Shown here piece after piece: positions 17,163 through 25,202 of a stretch of DNA of 64,000 nt. The stretch is taken from positions 62,001-126,000 of the forward strand of contig NZ_AP022573.1 in the NCBI RefSeq assembly GCF_010729105.1. Direction: 5' to 3'. Under the pieces are notes generated by a model. That model was not told the origin of the DNA and made no database searches. It worked only from the letters and a program-made list of their open reading frames with translations. Source of the DNA: Mycobacterium saskatchewanense (GTDB taxonomy: Bacteria; Actinomycetota; Actinomycetes; Mycobacteriales; Mycobacteriaceae). A program made the position numbers and the translations under genes. Every line of letters starts with the position of its first letter. Within the stretch, counting starts at the first letter, position 1.

Positions 17163-18731
17163 CTACTTCGGGTTGTCGCGGCGCGGCTTGGTCAGGGTGA
17201 ACTCGTCGACCACGGTCACGGCGCCCAGCGGCCCGCTCTGGGCGTAGTGGGTCGCCCTGATCGAGGTGTTGCCGCCGGGCTGACCCGGGTCGACGTCGAA
17301 GGACGCGAAGCCGTACGCGTTGTCGCGGTCGCGGAATGCCGACCACGGCGCGTCCTCCAACACGTAGATCGGCGCCTTGCGGCCGAGCCCCGGATCGAAC
17401 GCGCCGACGCCGGTCAGCACCCGGCACCGCGGCTGGGGGAAGAAAAACCCGTTGGTCGGGGCGGAGGTACCGCCGCCGCCGATGACGAGGTGCACCGTGC
17501 CCCGGGTGGCGTCGATGAGGTCGGACCGGGTGTCCACGGGTATCGGCGTCCGGGTGTCGGTCGGCAGCGTTCCGCGCAGCGGGTGCGACCGTTCGTAGTG
17601 GTGTTCGTGGCCGCACACCACCAGGTCGACCTGGTACCGATCGAACAGCGGCAGCCACTGCTCGCGGATCCCCAGGTCGGCGCCGTTGGCCTTGTCGGCC
17701 GTGGAGATCGCCGTCTGATGCATGCAAACTACCACCCAGTCGATGCCCGGGTCACGCCGGGCGGCATCGAGTTCGGTTGCGAGCCAACGTTTTTGCTCCC
17801 CACCCGAGTAGCCGTGCACGTAGAAGTTGCCGCCGTCCTGGAACGCCACGTCGTCGTTGTTCAGGCTGATCACCCGCACCGAGCCGGCGGTGAACGAGTA
17901 CCACAGCCCGCGAAGCTCCGCCCCGGCGCCCGAGTCGGGCAGCGCGAAATACGTCTGGTAGGCGCCGTAACCGACTGGCCCGTTGCCCAATTCGTTCTCG
18001 TGATTGCCGGCGGCCGGCATCCACGGCCGGAACCGCGCCGAGCGGGTGTTGTTCTCGAACCAGTTCGCCCAGGTCCGCACCCGGTCCTGGGCGAGGTTCG
18101 CGTAGCACAGGTCGCCGTTGACCAGGTTGAACAGCGGGGCCAGGCGTTCGATCGCCAGCGTGGTGTCCGCGGCGGCGGGCGACCCGATGTTGTCGGTGCC
18201 GTAGCTGCCGTCGGGCAGGCGTTCCAGCGTGGGCGTGGACTGATCGCCGAAGCTGGTGAAGCGCAGGGCTTTCCGTCCCGAGGGGGCGGTGCGCACGGTG
18301 CCGGTCTCCGGGTCGGCGCCGTCGTGCACCGCGGCGTAGACGTAGTCGGTGTCGGGGATCAGGCCCGTCAGTCGGGCGTGGTAGACGCGAACCTCGACGC
18401 TCGACTTGGCGTCCCGATATGTCCGGGTCTCGGCGGGGACGGTGCTGCCGAAGCCGGACGCGGGCGTGCCCAGCATGACGCGCGGGTTGCGGACGGCCTC
18501 GATGGTGTGCCACGACACCACCACCTCGGTGGCGGCGTCCCTGCCGAATTGCAGGTGCAGGCCGGACACCGGGGGCGCGCCGTCGCGGTCCGGCTGGTAC
18601 CAGACCCCAGCGTGCGGGTGCGACCACAGCACCGCGGCCCCGCCGCCGATGCCCGCCCCGAAGACGGCGGATGCGGCGCTCGTCGTCAGCAGCCTGCGCC
18701 GGCTGATGCCCGTGGCGGGATCGTCGCTCAT
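17163..18731 (-). CDS. Tat-exported metallophosphoesterase, purple acid phosphatase type (Rv2577-like)
   Basis: A 522-aa enzyme. The N-terminus SRRRLLTTSAASAVFGAG is a twin-arginine signal. A fibronectin-like N-terminal domain (ATEVVVSWHT) precedes the catalytic domain with all metal-ligand blocks: FGDQS (about 161), GDLCYA (about 207), GNHE (about 244), MHQT (about 335) and GHEHHYERS (about 372). The expected activity is phosphate-ester hydrolysis outside the cell or in the envelope. It is convergent and contiguous with the radical SAM gene and divergent, with a 48-bp gap, from the secreted protein at 18780. Confidence 0.9.
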   Translation of the reverse strand: MSDDPATGISRRRLLTTSAASAVFGAGIGGGAAVLWSHPHAGVWYQPDRDGAPPVSGLHLQFGRDAATEVVVSWHTIEAVRNPRVMLGTPASGFGSTVPAETRTYRDAKSSVEVRVYHARLTGLIPDTDYVYAAVHDGADPETGTVRTAPSGRKALRFTSFGDQSTPTLERLPDGSYGTDNIGSPAAADTTLAIERLAPLFNLVNGDLCYANLAQDRVRTWANWFENNTRSARFRPWMPAAGNHENELGNGPVGYGAYQTYFALPDSGAGAELRGLWYSFTAGSVRVISLNNDDVAFQDGGNFYVHGYSGGEQKRWLATELDAARRDPGIDWVVVCMHQTAISTADKANGADLGIREQWLPLFDRYQVDLVVCGHEHHYERSHPLRGTLPTDTRTPIPVDTRSDLIDATRGTVHLVIGGGGTSAPTNGFFFPQPRCRVLTGVGAFDPGLGRKAPIYVLEDAPWSAFRDRDNAYGFASFDVDPGQPGGNTSIRATHYAQSGPLGAVTVVDEFTLTKPRRDNPK

Positions 18732-18741
18732 AGTTGCTTCA

Positions 18742-18768
18742 TACCGGAACCACGTAACGAATCCGGTA
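18742..18768. promoter_or_regulatory. Palindrome in the divergent phosphatase/secreted-protein gap
   Basis: Perfect 7-bp arms TACCGGA and TCCGGTA are separated by 13 bp, inside the only 48 bp between two divergent genes. The dyad is a candidate regulator site acting on both; I cannot name the regulator. Confidence 0.4.
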
Positions 18769-18779
18769 GCGTCTCCGAC

Positions 18780-19232
18780 ATGGGGAACGTGCAGAAAGTG
18801 ACCAGCGCGATCTCGAAAGCCGGATGTGCGGCGTTTGCTGCAGCGCTCGCGATGGCGGTCACGCCCGCGACCTCATTTGCCGATCCGGCCGGCCATCAGG
18901 TGACGTACACGATCACCGCCACCGGCAACCTGACCGGCAACGTGCGCTACATGAACACCGATCCGCCCAGCCAGGCCGCCTACGACGCCAACTCGTCGCA
19001 GTACATGAACTCCGTTCAGACGGCGTTCACCGCGGGCCAGCCGCTGGTCTACAACGCCACGCTGGCCGACCCCAACCAATGGGCGATCGTCACCGCCAGC
19101 GGCGGGTGCCACTGGCCGGACTGCGACTCGTCGAACACCCCGCAGATCCAGTGCCAGATCGCCGTCGACGGCCAGGTCGTGGTGACCCAGAGCGCGACCA
19201 CCGGGGTGACCTGCTCGACGCGGCGCTGGTAG
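18780..19232 (+). CDS. Conserved secreted protein (Rv2576c-like)
   Basis: A 150-aa protein with a signal peptide (AGCAAFAAALAMAVTPATSFA, cleavage likely after SFA). The mature part starts DPAGHQVTYTITATGNLTGNVRYMNTDPP and looks like a small beta-sandwich; two CxxxC-type cysteine pairs (CHWPDC, CQI/TCST) may be disulfide bonded. Length and position match Rv2576c (154 aa). The function is unknown. ATG 18780 is chosen because it directly precedes the signal peptide, although the frame is open much further upstream. Confidence 0.82.
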   Translation: MGNVQKVTSAISKAGCAAFAAALAMAVTPATSFADPAGHQVTYTITATGNLTGNVRYMNTDPPSQAAYDANSSQYMNSVQTAFTAGQPLVYNATLADPNQWAIVTASGGCHWPDCDSSNTPQIQCQIAVDGQVVVTQSATTGVTCSTRRW

Positions 19233-19252
19233 ACAACTCGGTCGCCCGGCCG

Positions 19253-20731
19253 TCAGATCGCGAGCTGTCCCGAGAGGCGGCCGAGGCGCTGCAGTGTGGC
19301 GTCGTCGAGCCCGGTGATCCGCACCGACTTGCCCTTGCTGGCGTACTTCTGCCGGATCGAGTCGAGGCTCGCGACGCTCGATGCGTCCCAGATGTCGGCG
19401 TCGGTGAGGTCGATGACGACGCTGTCCGGGTCGTCCACGTAGTCGAACTGGTGCACCAAATCGTTGCTCGACGCGAAGAACAGTTCCCCGCGCACCCGGT
19501 AGGTCCGGGTGCGGCCCCCCGCATCCGGGGCATCCAGGGGTTCCACCGTCGTCAGGTGGGCGACCCGGCGAGCGAACGCGATCATCGCGGTGAGCACGCC
19601 GAGCACCACGCCGATGGCGAGGTCGTCGGTCGCCACCGTCGCGGCGACGGTGACGAGCATGACCAGCGTTTCGCTGCGCGGCATGACCCGCAGCGTGGCC
19701 GGTGCGATGCTGTGCCAGTCGAACGTCGTCACCGACACCATGATCATCACCGCGACGAGGGCGGCCATCGGGATCAGCCCGACGACGTCGCCGAGCGCGA
19801 CCAGCAGCACCAGGAGGAACGCCCCGGCGAGAAAGGTGGACGCCCGGGTGCGCGCCCCGGACACCTTCACGTTGATCATGGTCTGGCCGATCATGGCGCA
19901 TCCACCCATGCCACCGAAGACGCCGGTGATGATGTTCGCGACGCCCTGACCCCACGACTCCCGCGTCTTGTTCGAGGGCGTGTCGGTGATGTCGTCGACG
20001 AGCTTGGCGGTCATCAGCGACTCGAGCAGCCCGACCAGCGCGGCGCCCAGGGCATAGGGGGCGATGGTCGCCAGGGTTGCCCCGGTGAACGGGACGTGCG
20101 GCAGGCCGGGCACGGGAAGCGAATTGGGCAGTGCCCCTTGGTCACCCACGGTGGGCACGTGCCAGCCGAAGGCGAGCACCGCGACGGTGATCAGCAGCAC
20201 CACCACGAGCGGCGGCGGAACCGCGGTGGTCAGCCGGGGCAGGAAGACCATAACGGCCAGGCCCACCGCGGTCAGCGGGTACACCAGCCAGGTCACGCCG
20301 ACGAGGTGCGGTAGCTGCGCGACGAAGATCAGGATCGCCAGCGCGTTGACGAAGCCGACCATCACGCTGCGCGGGATGAACCGCATCAGCTTGGCGACGC
20401 CGACGGCGGCCAACAGGATCTGGATGGCGCCCGCCAGGATGATGGTGGCGACGAGATAGTCCAGCCCATGTTGGCGCGCGACCGGGGCGACCACCAGGGC
20501 CACCGAGGCCGTGGCGGCCGAGATCATGGCCGGCCTGCCGCCGAAGACGGCGATGCTCACGGCCATGGTCACCGACGCGAACAACCCGACGCGCGGGTCG
20601 ACACCGGCGATGATCGAGAACGAGATGGCTTCCGGGATCAGCGCCAGCGCGACCACCAGGCCGGCCAGCGCTTCGGTGCGCAGCCGGGCGGGGGAGGGCA
20701 GGCGGGCGGGTCTGCTCAGGCTGATGCTCAC
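19253..20731 (-). CDS. SulP family anion transporter with STAS domain
   Basis: A 492-aa membrane protein beginning with the SulP signature (GLVVALALIPEAISFSIIAGVDPRVGLFAS), with about 10-12 hydrophobic segments, and ending in a cytoplasmic STAS domain (VVIDLTDADIWDASSVASLDSI, about residues 400-490). SulP proteins carry sulfate, bicarbonate or other anions. AAGGAGAT precedes the ATG at 20731. It is the last gene of a four-gene reverse-strand unit after the ABC transporter genes (46-bp gap). The sulfatase nearby makes sulfate the favoured substrate, but bicarbonate cannot be excluded. I know no gene like it at this place in M. tuberculosis. Confidence 0.9.
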   Translation of the reverse strand: MSISLSRPARLPSPARLRTEALAGLVVALALIPEAISFSIIAGVDPRVGLFASVTMAVSIAVFGGRPAMISAATASVALVVAPVARQHGLDYLVATIILAGAIQILLAAVGVAKLMRFIPRSVMVGFVNALAILIFVAQLPHLVGVTWLVYPLTAVGLAVMVFLPRLTTAVPPPLVVVLLITVAVLAFGWHVPTVGDQGALPNSLPVPGLPHVPFTGATLATIAPYALGAALVGLLESLMTAKLVDDITDTPSNKTRESWGQGVANIITGVFGGMGGCAMIGQTMINVKVSGARTRASTFLAGAFLLVLLVALGDVVGLIPMAALVAVMIMVSVTTFDWHSIAPATLRVMPRSETLVMLVTVAATVATDDLAIGVVLGVLTAMIAFARRVAHLTTVEPLDAPDAGGRTRTYRVRGELFFASSNDLVHQFDYVDDPDSVVIDLTDADIWDASSVASLDSIRQKYASKGKSVRITGLDDATLQRLGRLSGQLAI

Positions 20732-20777
20732 CGCGGATCTCCTTCGGTGTGGGGCTTCGGCGCGGGGCGCCGTCGAG

Positions 20778-21533
20778 CTAGGCGAGTGTCGGGCCGTGCC
20801 CGAGGAACTCGAGGATGGCGGCGCGCCGCCGCTGGAACGGCTCGCCGAACTGGGCCTCGGCCGACCGCGGCCGGTCGACGGCGATAATGTCGGCCACGGT
20901 GGCGGGGCGGTGGCTCAGCAGCACGACGCGGTCGGCCAGCAGCAGCGCTTCGTCGACGTCGTGGGTGACGAACAGGATCGTCATCTTCTGTGCCTCCCAC
21001 ACCGACACCAGCAGCTTCTGCATGTCGAGGCGGGTCTGGGCGTCCAGCGCCCCGAAAGGTTCGTCCATGAGCATCACCCGCGGTTCGCAGGCCAGGGTGC
21101 GGGCGAGTTGGACCCGCTGCCGCATGCCGCCGGACAGGTGCCCGGGCAGGTGGTCGAGGTAGTCGCCCAGGCCCACCTGCTCGAGTCGGGCCGCGGCCTG
21201 GCGCCTGAGTTCCCTGCCCCGCACGCCGCGCAGCTTCAGCGGGTACTGGACGTTCTTCAGCGCGGTGCGCCACGGGAAGAGCGCGTCTTCCTGAAAGACC
21301 ATGGCGCAGTGGGCGGCATTGCCGGTGACGGCCGCGCCGTCGACCATGGCGGTGCCGCCCATCGGCTGCAGCAGACCGGCGAGGGCGCGCAGGATGGTCG
21401 ACTTCCCGCACCCCGACGGTCCCAGGAGGACCACGATCTCGCCGGGCTCGACGGTCAGGGACACCTGGGCGGCCGTGACGCCGTTGAAGCCCAGGCGCAG
21501 GTTGTCGAGGGTGACCGCGGCGCCGATGCTCAT
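20778..21533 (-). CDS. ABC transporter ATPase, nitrate/sulfonate/taurine (SsuB/TauB) type
   Basis: A 251-aa ATPase with Walker [11 protein letters not shown]-loop region [11 protein letters not shown], signature LSGGMRQR, Walker [13 protein letters not shown] and switch THDVDEAL. The FPWRT and DVDEAL sequences are typical of the nitrate/sulfonate/taurine importer branch. ATG 21533 overlaps the stop of the permease gene by 4 nt. It powers import by the permease and lipoprotein encoded just upstream. Confidence 0.93.
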   Translation of the reverse strand: MSIGAAVTLDNLRLGFNGVTAAQVSLTVEPGEIVVLLGPSGCGKSTILRALAGLLQPMGGTAMVDGAAVTGNAAHCAMVFQEDALFPWRTALKNVQYPLKLRGVRGRELRRQAAARLEQVGLGDYLDHLPGHLSGGMRQRVQLARTLACEPRVMLMDEPFGALDAQTRLDMQKLLVSVWEAQKMTILFVTHDVDEALLLADRVVLLSHRPATVADIIAVDRPRSAEAQFGEPFQRRRAAILEFLGHGPTLA

Positions 21534-22414
21534 CGCCCGGTCCTCGGCAGCCAGCGGTTGACGCGGCGTCCGAGGCGCTCGACGAGCCACGCGGTGGCCA
21601 GGCCCAGGGCTCCGATCGAGATCATGCCGACGACCACCCCGGGGTAGTCGAGCAGGCCGTACGACTGCCACGTGTAGTAGCCGATGCCGAACTGCCCGGA
21701 GATCATCTCGGCGCTGACCACGCAGATCCACGCGACGCCCATCGCGACCGAGAGGCCGGCGAAGATGCCCGGCAGCGCGCCCGGCAGGACGACGTGCCAG
21801 AGCACCGACAACCGGCCCGCGCCCATCGTCTTGGCGGCGTCCTCCCACACCTTCGGTAGCGAATCCATCGCGTGGATGGTGCTGACGAGCGCCGGGAAGA
21901 TGGCGGCGAAGAAGGTGATGAACACGATGCCCTGCTCACTGGACGGGAACAGCAGGATGGTCAGCGGAACCAGGGCGATTGCGGGTATGGGCCGGACGAT
22001 TTCGACGAAGGGGCGCAACGTCATTCGTGCGATCGACGACCGCCCGATCAGGACGCCCAGGGCGATGCCGGCGACCGCCGCGAGCCCGAACCCCAGCAGG
22101 ATGCGCTGCAGGCTGGCCAGCAGGTCGTCGTAGTAGCCGCTCGACGTCACCCGGGCGAGCAGCGCGTGCAGCACGCTGGCCGGCGTCGGCATGCGGTTGA
22201 ACCGCAGCCACGCCACCACGTTGTGGTCGGTCAGCACCTGCCACAGCGCGACGAACACCGCGACGGGCACGAGCGGCAGGACGGTCGCGGCGGCGCGGTG
22301 GCGGGCGGACGGCGAGGTGAAGAGCTCCCTGGAGATCCGCCACCGCGAATCCACGGTGGCGGCGGAGCGGCTGGGCCGGACTCTCAGGTTGCCCAGGGTG
22401 AGGGTGTTGGTCAT
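21530..22414 (-). CDS. ABC transporter permease, SsuC/TauC type
   Basis: A 294-aa inner-membrane permease with about six helices. The ATPase-contact loop is visible as EDAAKTMGAGRLSVLWHVVLPGALPGIFAGL, the EAA motif of binding-protein-dependent permeases of the sulfonate/taurine group; RPIPAIALVPLTILLF is also typical. It begins 24 bp after the solute-binding protein gene and overlaps the ATPase gene, so the three are co-transcribed. Confidence 0.93.
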   Translation of the reverse strand: MTNTLTLGNLRVRPSRSAATVDSRWRISRELFTSPSARHRAAATVLPLVPVAVFVALWQVLTDHNVVAWLRFNRMPTPASVLHALLARVTSSGYYDDLLASLQRILLGFGLAAVAGIALGVLIGRSSIARMTLRPFVEIVRPIPAIALVPLTILLFPSSEQGIVFITFFAAIFPALVSTIHAMDSLPKVWEDAAKTMGAGRLSVLWHVVLPGALPGIFAGLSVAMGVAWICVVSAEMISGQFGIGYYTWQSYGLLDYPGVVVGMISIGALGLATAWLVERLGRRVNRWLPRTGR

Positions 22415-22438
22415 CGAGTTTCCTTTGCTCGGAGCGCG

Positions 22439-23872
22439 TTAACCGGATGATCGCGACAGCGACACCGCTGTGGCGTAGGAGATCGGGGTTGTTTGCGGGT
22501 GTTGCCCGCGGTAGGTGTCGGCGGCCTCCTGGGTGGCGAAGGGCTTGTACCGCTGGGTGGGGGGCGCCGCCGGGTCGACAAGCCACGTCGCGTGGTCGGC
22601 GAAAAGCCTTGTGGCCGTGACGGTGTCGGGGGTATAGGCGGCGCGCACCTTCGCGGTCGCAGCCGCGACATGACGCAGCAGGCAGGTCGGGGTGGCGGCG
22701 GCCTCGGTGTGGTCGGCGCCGGCGAGCCACAGCTCGGAAGCCTGCGGGGCGTCGCCGACCGGCTGCCCGCACAGCCCGTCGTCCCCGGTGAGCCGGTCGG
22801 GATTGGTCAGGTCGTCACGGCGCCGCTCGTAGTCGGACCCGAACAGCCGCCGGACGTACGCGTCGTTGACGAATGCGCCGACGTCGAACGACCGCGCGAC
22901 CGAACCCCGTTGCACGAGGAACCCTTTGATCTGTTGCAGGGCGTCGGCGAACTGCCGCTTGGCCGTCATGTCGAACGACACCAGGCCGTTGGGGCCGTTG
23001 TACAGGTAGACGACCTCGGGTTCGATGCCGGTGAGCTTGCCGACGCGCAGCGCCGCCGGCAGGGGGTTGGCGACGAGGTAACTCGTCGTCACCGACATCG
23101 CCGACATGAACGCGGCCATGACGCCGGGGTTGCGGTCGGCGAACTGCTTGCGCACCACCACGCCGTGAAACGTGGGCACGTTGTTGTCCCCGCCGTCGTA
23201 CAGCAGGCGGCCCTGGTTGCGAAAGACCACGAGTTGCGGCCAGGGCACGAACTGCCCGAGCGCGTCGACCTGGTGGCCGTCGATGGACGACGCCCCGACG
23301 GCCGGGTCCTGGTTGACGATGTGCACCGCGCCCGGGGCGATCCCGGACCGGCGCAACGCGGTGGACAGCATGCCGTCGCCGGCGGAGCCGAGGCTGGTCG
23401 AGACCCGCTTGCCGACCAGGTCGGTGAGTTTGGTTGCCGGGGACGTCGCGGGCACCACGACCTGGTTGAGTGATCCCCGCAGGCTGTAGCCGGTGACGGC
23501 GACCAATTCGGTCTCGGCGTCGGCGTACTTCTTCGTCTTCGATCCGTTGGTCAGCAGGGGATAGTCGCCCATGGATCCGATGTCGACGTGAGAGGCGATC
23601 ATCTGCGCGGTGAGCGGTGCGCCGGACGAGAAGTCCTGCCACACAACGCGATACTTCCTGCCGGTGCTGGCGCCGAGCGCCTTGAGGGCGTTCTCGAAGT
23701 CGCCGCGATCGCGCATCAGTGTCCCGGCGTTGACGGTGTTGATGGTCTTGGACTGGTACCCGACGTTGATCACGTCGGTCGGTTCACCGAGCAGGCCGCA
23801 GCTCGTCAGCGACGAGGCGGCCAGCATTGCACCGGCTGCGACGACGGCCATCGAATGACGTTTGCGGGACAC
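22439..23872 (-). CDS. ABC solute-binding lipoprotein with an extra NosL-like C-terminal part
   Basis: A 477-aa protein. The signal ends in lipobox LTSC with Cys25 the lipidation site. Residues about 30-345 resemble SsuA/TauA-like binders (INVGYQSKTINTVNAG, ASHVDIGSMGDYPLL, KRVSTSLGSAGDGML). The protein is some 120-150 residues longer than usual. The extra part has CGQPVG, TPTCLLRHVA, ATRLFADHATWLVDP and PFATQEAADTYRGQHP, which resembles the copper-binding NosL fold (inference from pattern only). GTG 23872 is the start that keeps the basic n-region of the signal. It leads a four-gene unit: binder, permease, ATPase, SulP. Confidence 0.85.
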   Translation of the reverse strand: MSRKRHSMAVVAAGAMLAASSLTSCGLLGEPTDVINVGYQSKTINTVNAGTLMRDRGDFENALKALGASTGRKYRVVWQDFSSGAPLTAQMIASHVDIGSMGDYPLLTNGSKTKKYADAETELVAVTGYSLRGSLNQVVVPATSPATKLTDLVGKRVSTSLGSAGDGMLSTALRRSGIAPGAVHIVNQDPAVGASSIDGHQVDALGQFVPWPQLVVFRNQGRLLYDGGDNNVPTFHGVVVRKQFADRNPGVMAAFMSAMSVTTSYLVANPLPAALRVGKLTGIEPEVVYLYNGPNGLVSFDMTAKRQFADALQQIKGFLVQRGSVARSFDVGAFVNDAYVRRLFGSDYERRRDDLTNPDRLTGDDGLCGQPVGDAPQASELWLAGADHTEAAATPTCLLRHVAAATAKVRAAYTPDTVTATRLFADHATWLVDPAAPPTQRYKPFATQEAADTYRGQHPQTTPISYATAVSLSRSSG

Positions 23873-24068
23873 ATGACCAGACTCCGAGCAGTCTGTTACC
23901 TGCCGATCAATGAAGGTTGCCTCGCAGTTACGCCATGCGAACCGGCGGATTTGCCCAGCTCAGCTGGGGTGCGGACCGAGATCCGAGAGCAGCGATTCCG
24001 CCCAGGCGGATGACGCCGAAGTTACGCCACCGGGCATTTGCTGGCAACGGCGGTCGGAACCGGGAAAA

Positions 24069-24422
24069 GTGGCCGGCGTGGAAGGACCGTGCCTCACCGA
24101 GCCCGATTACCGGTTCACGTTGGCCAACGAGCGGACTTTTCTGGCCTGGCAGCGCACCGCTTTGGGGTTGCTGGCCGCGGCGATCGCGGTGGCGCAATTC
24201 ATGCCGCCCCTCGCCGTGCCGGGGCTGCGGCACATCGCGGGCGGCGCAATCGGTGTGCTGGCGATGGCGACATCCGCCACCGGCTGGTCGCGCTGGCGCC
24301 AGGTCGACGACGCGATGCGCCGCGGCGGCCCGCTGCCGCGGCCCGTCGGTCCTGGCATGCTGGCCGCCGGGCTGCTTTCGCTCGGCGGGCTGCTCGTCGG
24401 TCTCGCGCTCGCCGCAGGCTGA
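24069..24422 (+). CDS. DUF202 (YidH-like) membrane protein
   Basis: A 117-aa protein with the DUF202 signature [33 protein letters not shown] followed by two further hydrophobic segments. The function of the family is unknown. The GTG at 24069 is the nearest start before the conserved part; GTG 24078 is possible. The stop overlaps the next DUF202 gene (ATGA-type overlap). The 196-bp gap before it, shared with the divergent binding-protein gene, shows no feature I can support. Confidence 0.8.
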   Translation: MAGVEGPCLTEPDYRFTLANERTFLAWQRTALGLLAAAIAVAQFMPPLAVPGLRHIAGGAIGVLAMATSATGWSRWRQVDDAMRRGGPLPRPVGPGMLAAGLLSLGGLLVGLALAAG

Positions 24423-24739
24423 TGACCTCCGATACCGGCCTGCAGCCGGAGCGCACGGTGCTGTCGTGGCGGCGCACGTCGATTGCGTTGGCGGGCAACG
24501 GAATATTGGTCATGCTGAAGGATCCGCTGGTGCAGAACCGCAGCCCGGGACAGCTCGCGCTGGCCGGCATCGTCGTCGCCGCCGCGACGCTGTTCTACCT
24601 CGCCGGCCGGACGCGCCAGCGGATCCTGTGTGACCGCCCGCCGTGTGCTGGACCGGCGACCGAGGTGGCCGTGGCCGGTGCCGCCATGCTGGCGCTGACC
24701 GCCGCGGCGGTGGCGTACCTGGTGCTGCCGTTGATCTGA
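24422..24739 (+). CDS. Second DUF202 membrane protein
   Basis: A 105-aa protein starting with LQPERTVLSWRRTSIALAGNGILVMLKD, the shorter DUF202 form, with three hydrophobic segments in all. The ATG at 24422 overlaps the preceding stop by one base. Such pairs of a YidH-like and a short DUF202 protein are common in actinobacteria; no role is known. Confidence 0.8.
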   Translation: MTSDTGLQPERTVLSWRRTSIALAGNGILVMLKDPLVQNRSPGQLALAGIVVAAATLFYLAGRTRQRILCDRPPCAGPATEVAVAGAAMLALTAAAVAYLVLPLI

Positions 24740-24762
24740 CCGACCACCAAGCGGCCCGAAAA

Positions 24763-24781
24763 GTGATAGCAGCTTTATCAC
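24763..24781. promoter_or_regulatory. Palindrome upstream of the small ribbon-helix-helix operon
   Basis: Perfect arms GTGATA and TATCAC are separated by 7 bp and lie 9 bp before the AGGAGG site of the first small gene. The place is that expected of an autoregulatory operator for a ribbon-helix-helix protein. Confidence 0.5.
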
Positions 24782-24803
24782 AATTCTCCAGGAGGTCGAT
24801 GCC

Positions 24804-24968
24804 TTGGCCATCTCCGAATGCTGCGACGGCAGCAAGCGAGCGGCGTCGGTCGAGGCCCGCACCCGCATCGAGGAGCGCGCGGCCAGCATGGTCAGCAACC
24901 TCATGGTGGTGCTCTGCGCGGACCAGCCGCCCTCGCCCGTGGTCAACACCGGCACGCTCTACACGTGA
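24804..24968 (+). CDS. Small protein of unknown function, first gene of a two-gene operon
   Basis: A 54-aa product (LAISECCDGSKRAASVEART ... VVNTGTLYT). AGGAGG at 24790-24795 stands 8 nt before TTG 24804, which is ideal, whereas ATG 24799 in another frame is only 3 nt away. The stop overlaps the GTG of the next gene (GTGA), which supports translation of this frame. No known domain; a charged N-terminal half is followed by SMVSNLMVVLCADQPPSPV. It could be a small partner of the DNA-binding protein; no function can be given. Confidence 0.5.
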   Translation: MAISECCDGSKRAASVEARTRIEERAASMVSNLMVVLCADQPPSPVVNTGTLYT

Positions 24969-25174
24969 GCGACCGCCGGCAGGTCCTGCTCCGGGTCGAC
25001 CCCGCCGTCCACGAAGCGCTGAGCCGCTGGGCCAACGACGAGTTTCGCAGCCTCAACGGGCAGATCGAAATGATCCTGCGCCGGGCGCTCGACGACGCCG
25101 GGCGGATGCCGAAACATGCGGCGCCCCCGCCCAAGCGGGGCCGTCCGAGGATGACGAACGCCCCGGTGGAGTGA
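24965..25174 (+). CDS. Arc-type ribbon-helix-helix DNA-binding protein with AT-hook-like tail
   Basis: A 69-aa protein. RRQVLLRVDPAVHEALSRWANDEFRSLNGQIEMILRRAL fits the Arc/MetJ ribbon-helix-helix pattern: an N-terminal strand (QVLLRV) and two helices with the SLNGQIEMIL turn. The tail PPPKRGRPRM contains the GRP core of an AT-hook. Such proteins act as dimeric repressors, often autoregulatory or as antitoxins, but no toxin-like protein is evident here. GTG 24965 is coupled to the preceding stop. A strong hairpin spans its stop codon. Confidence 0.78.
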   Translation: MSDRRQVLLRVDPAVHEALSRWANDEFRSLNGQIEMILRRALDDAGRMPKHAAPPPKRGRPRMTNAPVE

Positions 25175-25188
25175 CCTCCACCGGGGCG
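25159..25188. terminator. Strong hairpin with the stop codon in its loop, bidirectional terminator candidate
   Basis: CGCCCCGGTGGAG and CTCCACCGGGGCG form a perfect 13-bp stem with the loop TGAC; TGA in the loop is the stop of the ribbon-helix-helix gene. There is no T-run. It sits between convergent genes, 14 bp before the sulfatase stop, and could end transcription from both sides. Confidence 0.75.
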
Positions 25189-25202
25189 CCGCCGTCGCGA
25201 TG

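Noticed and set aside
24965..25174. Classical toxin-antitoxin module at the RHH operon
   Set aside because: The ribbon-helix-helix protein could be an antitoxin, but the 54-aa partner has no toxin motif, and the next gene is a sulfatase on the other strand.
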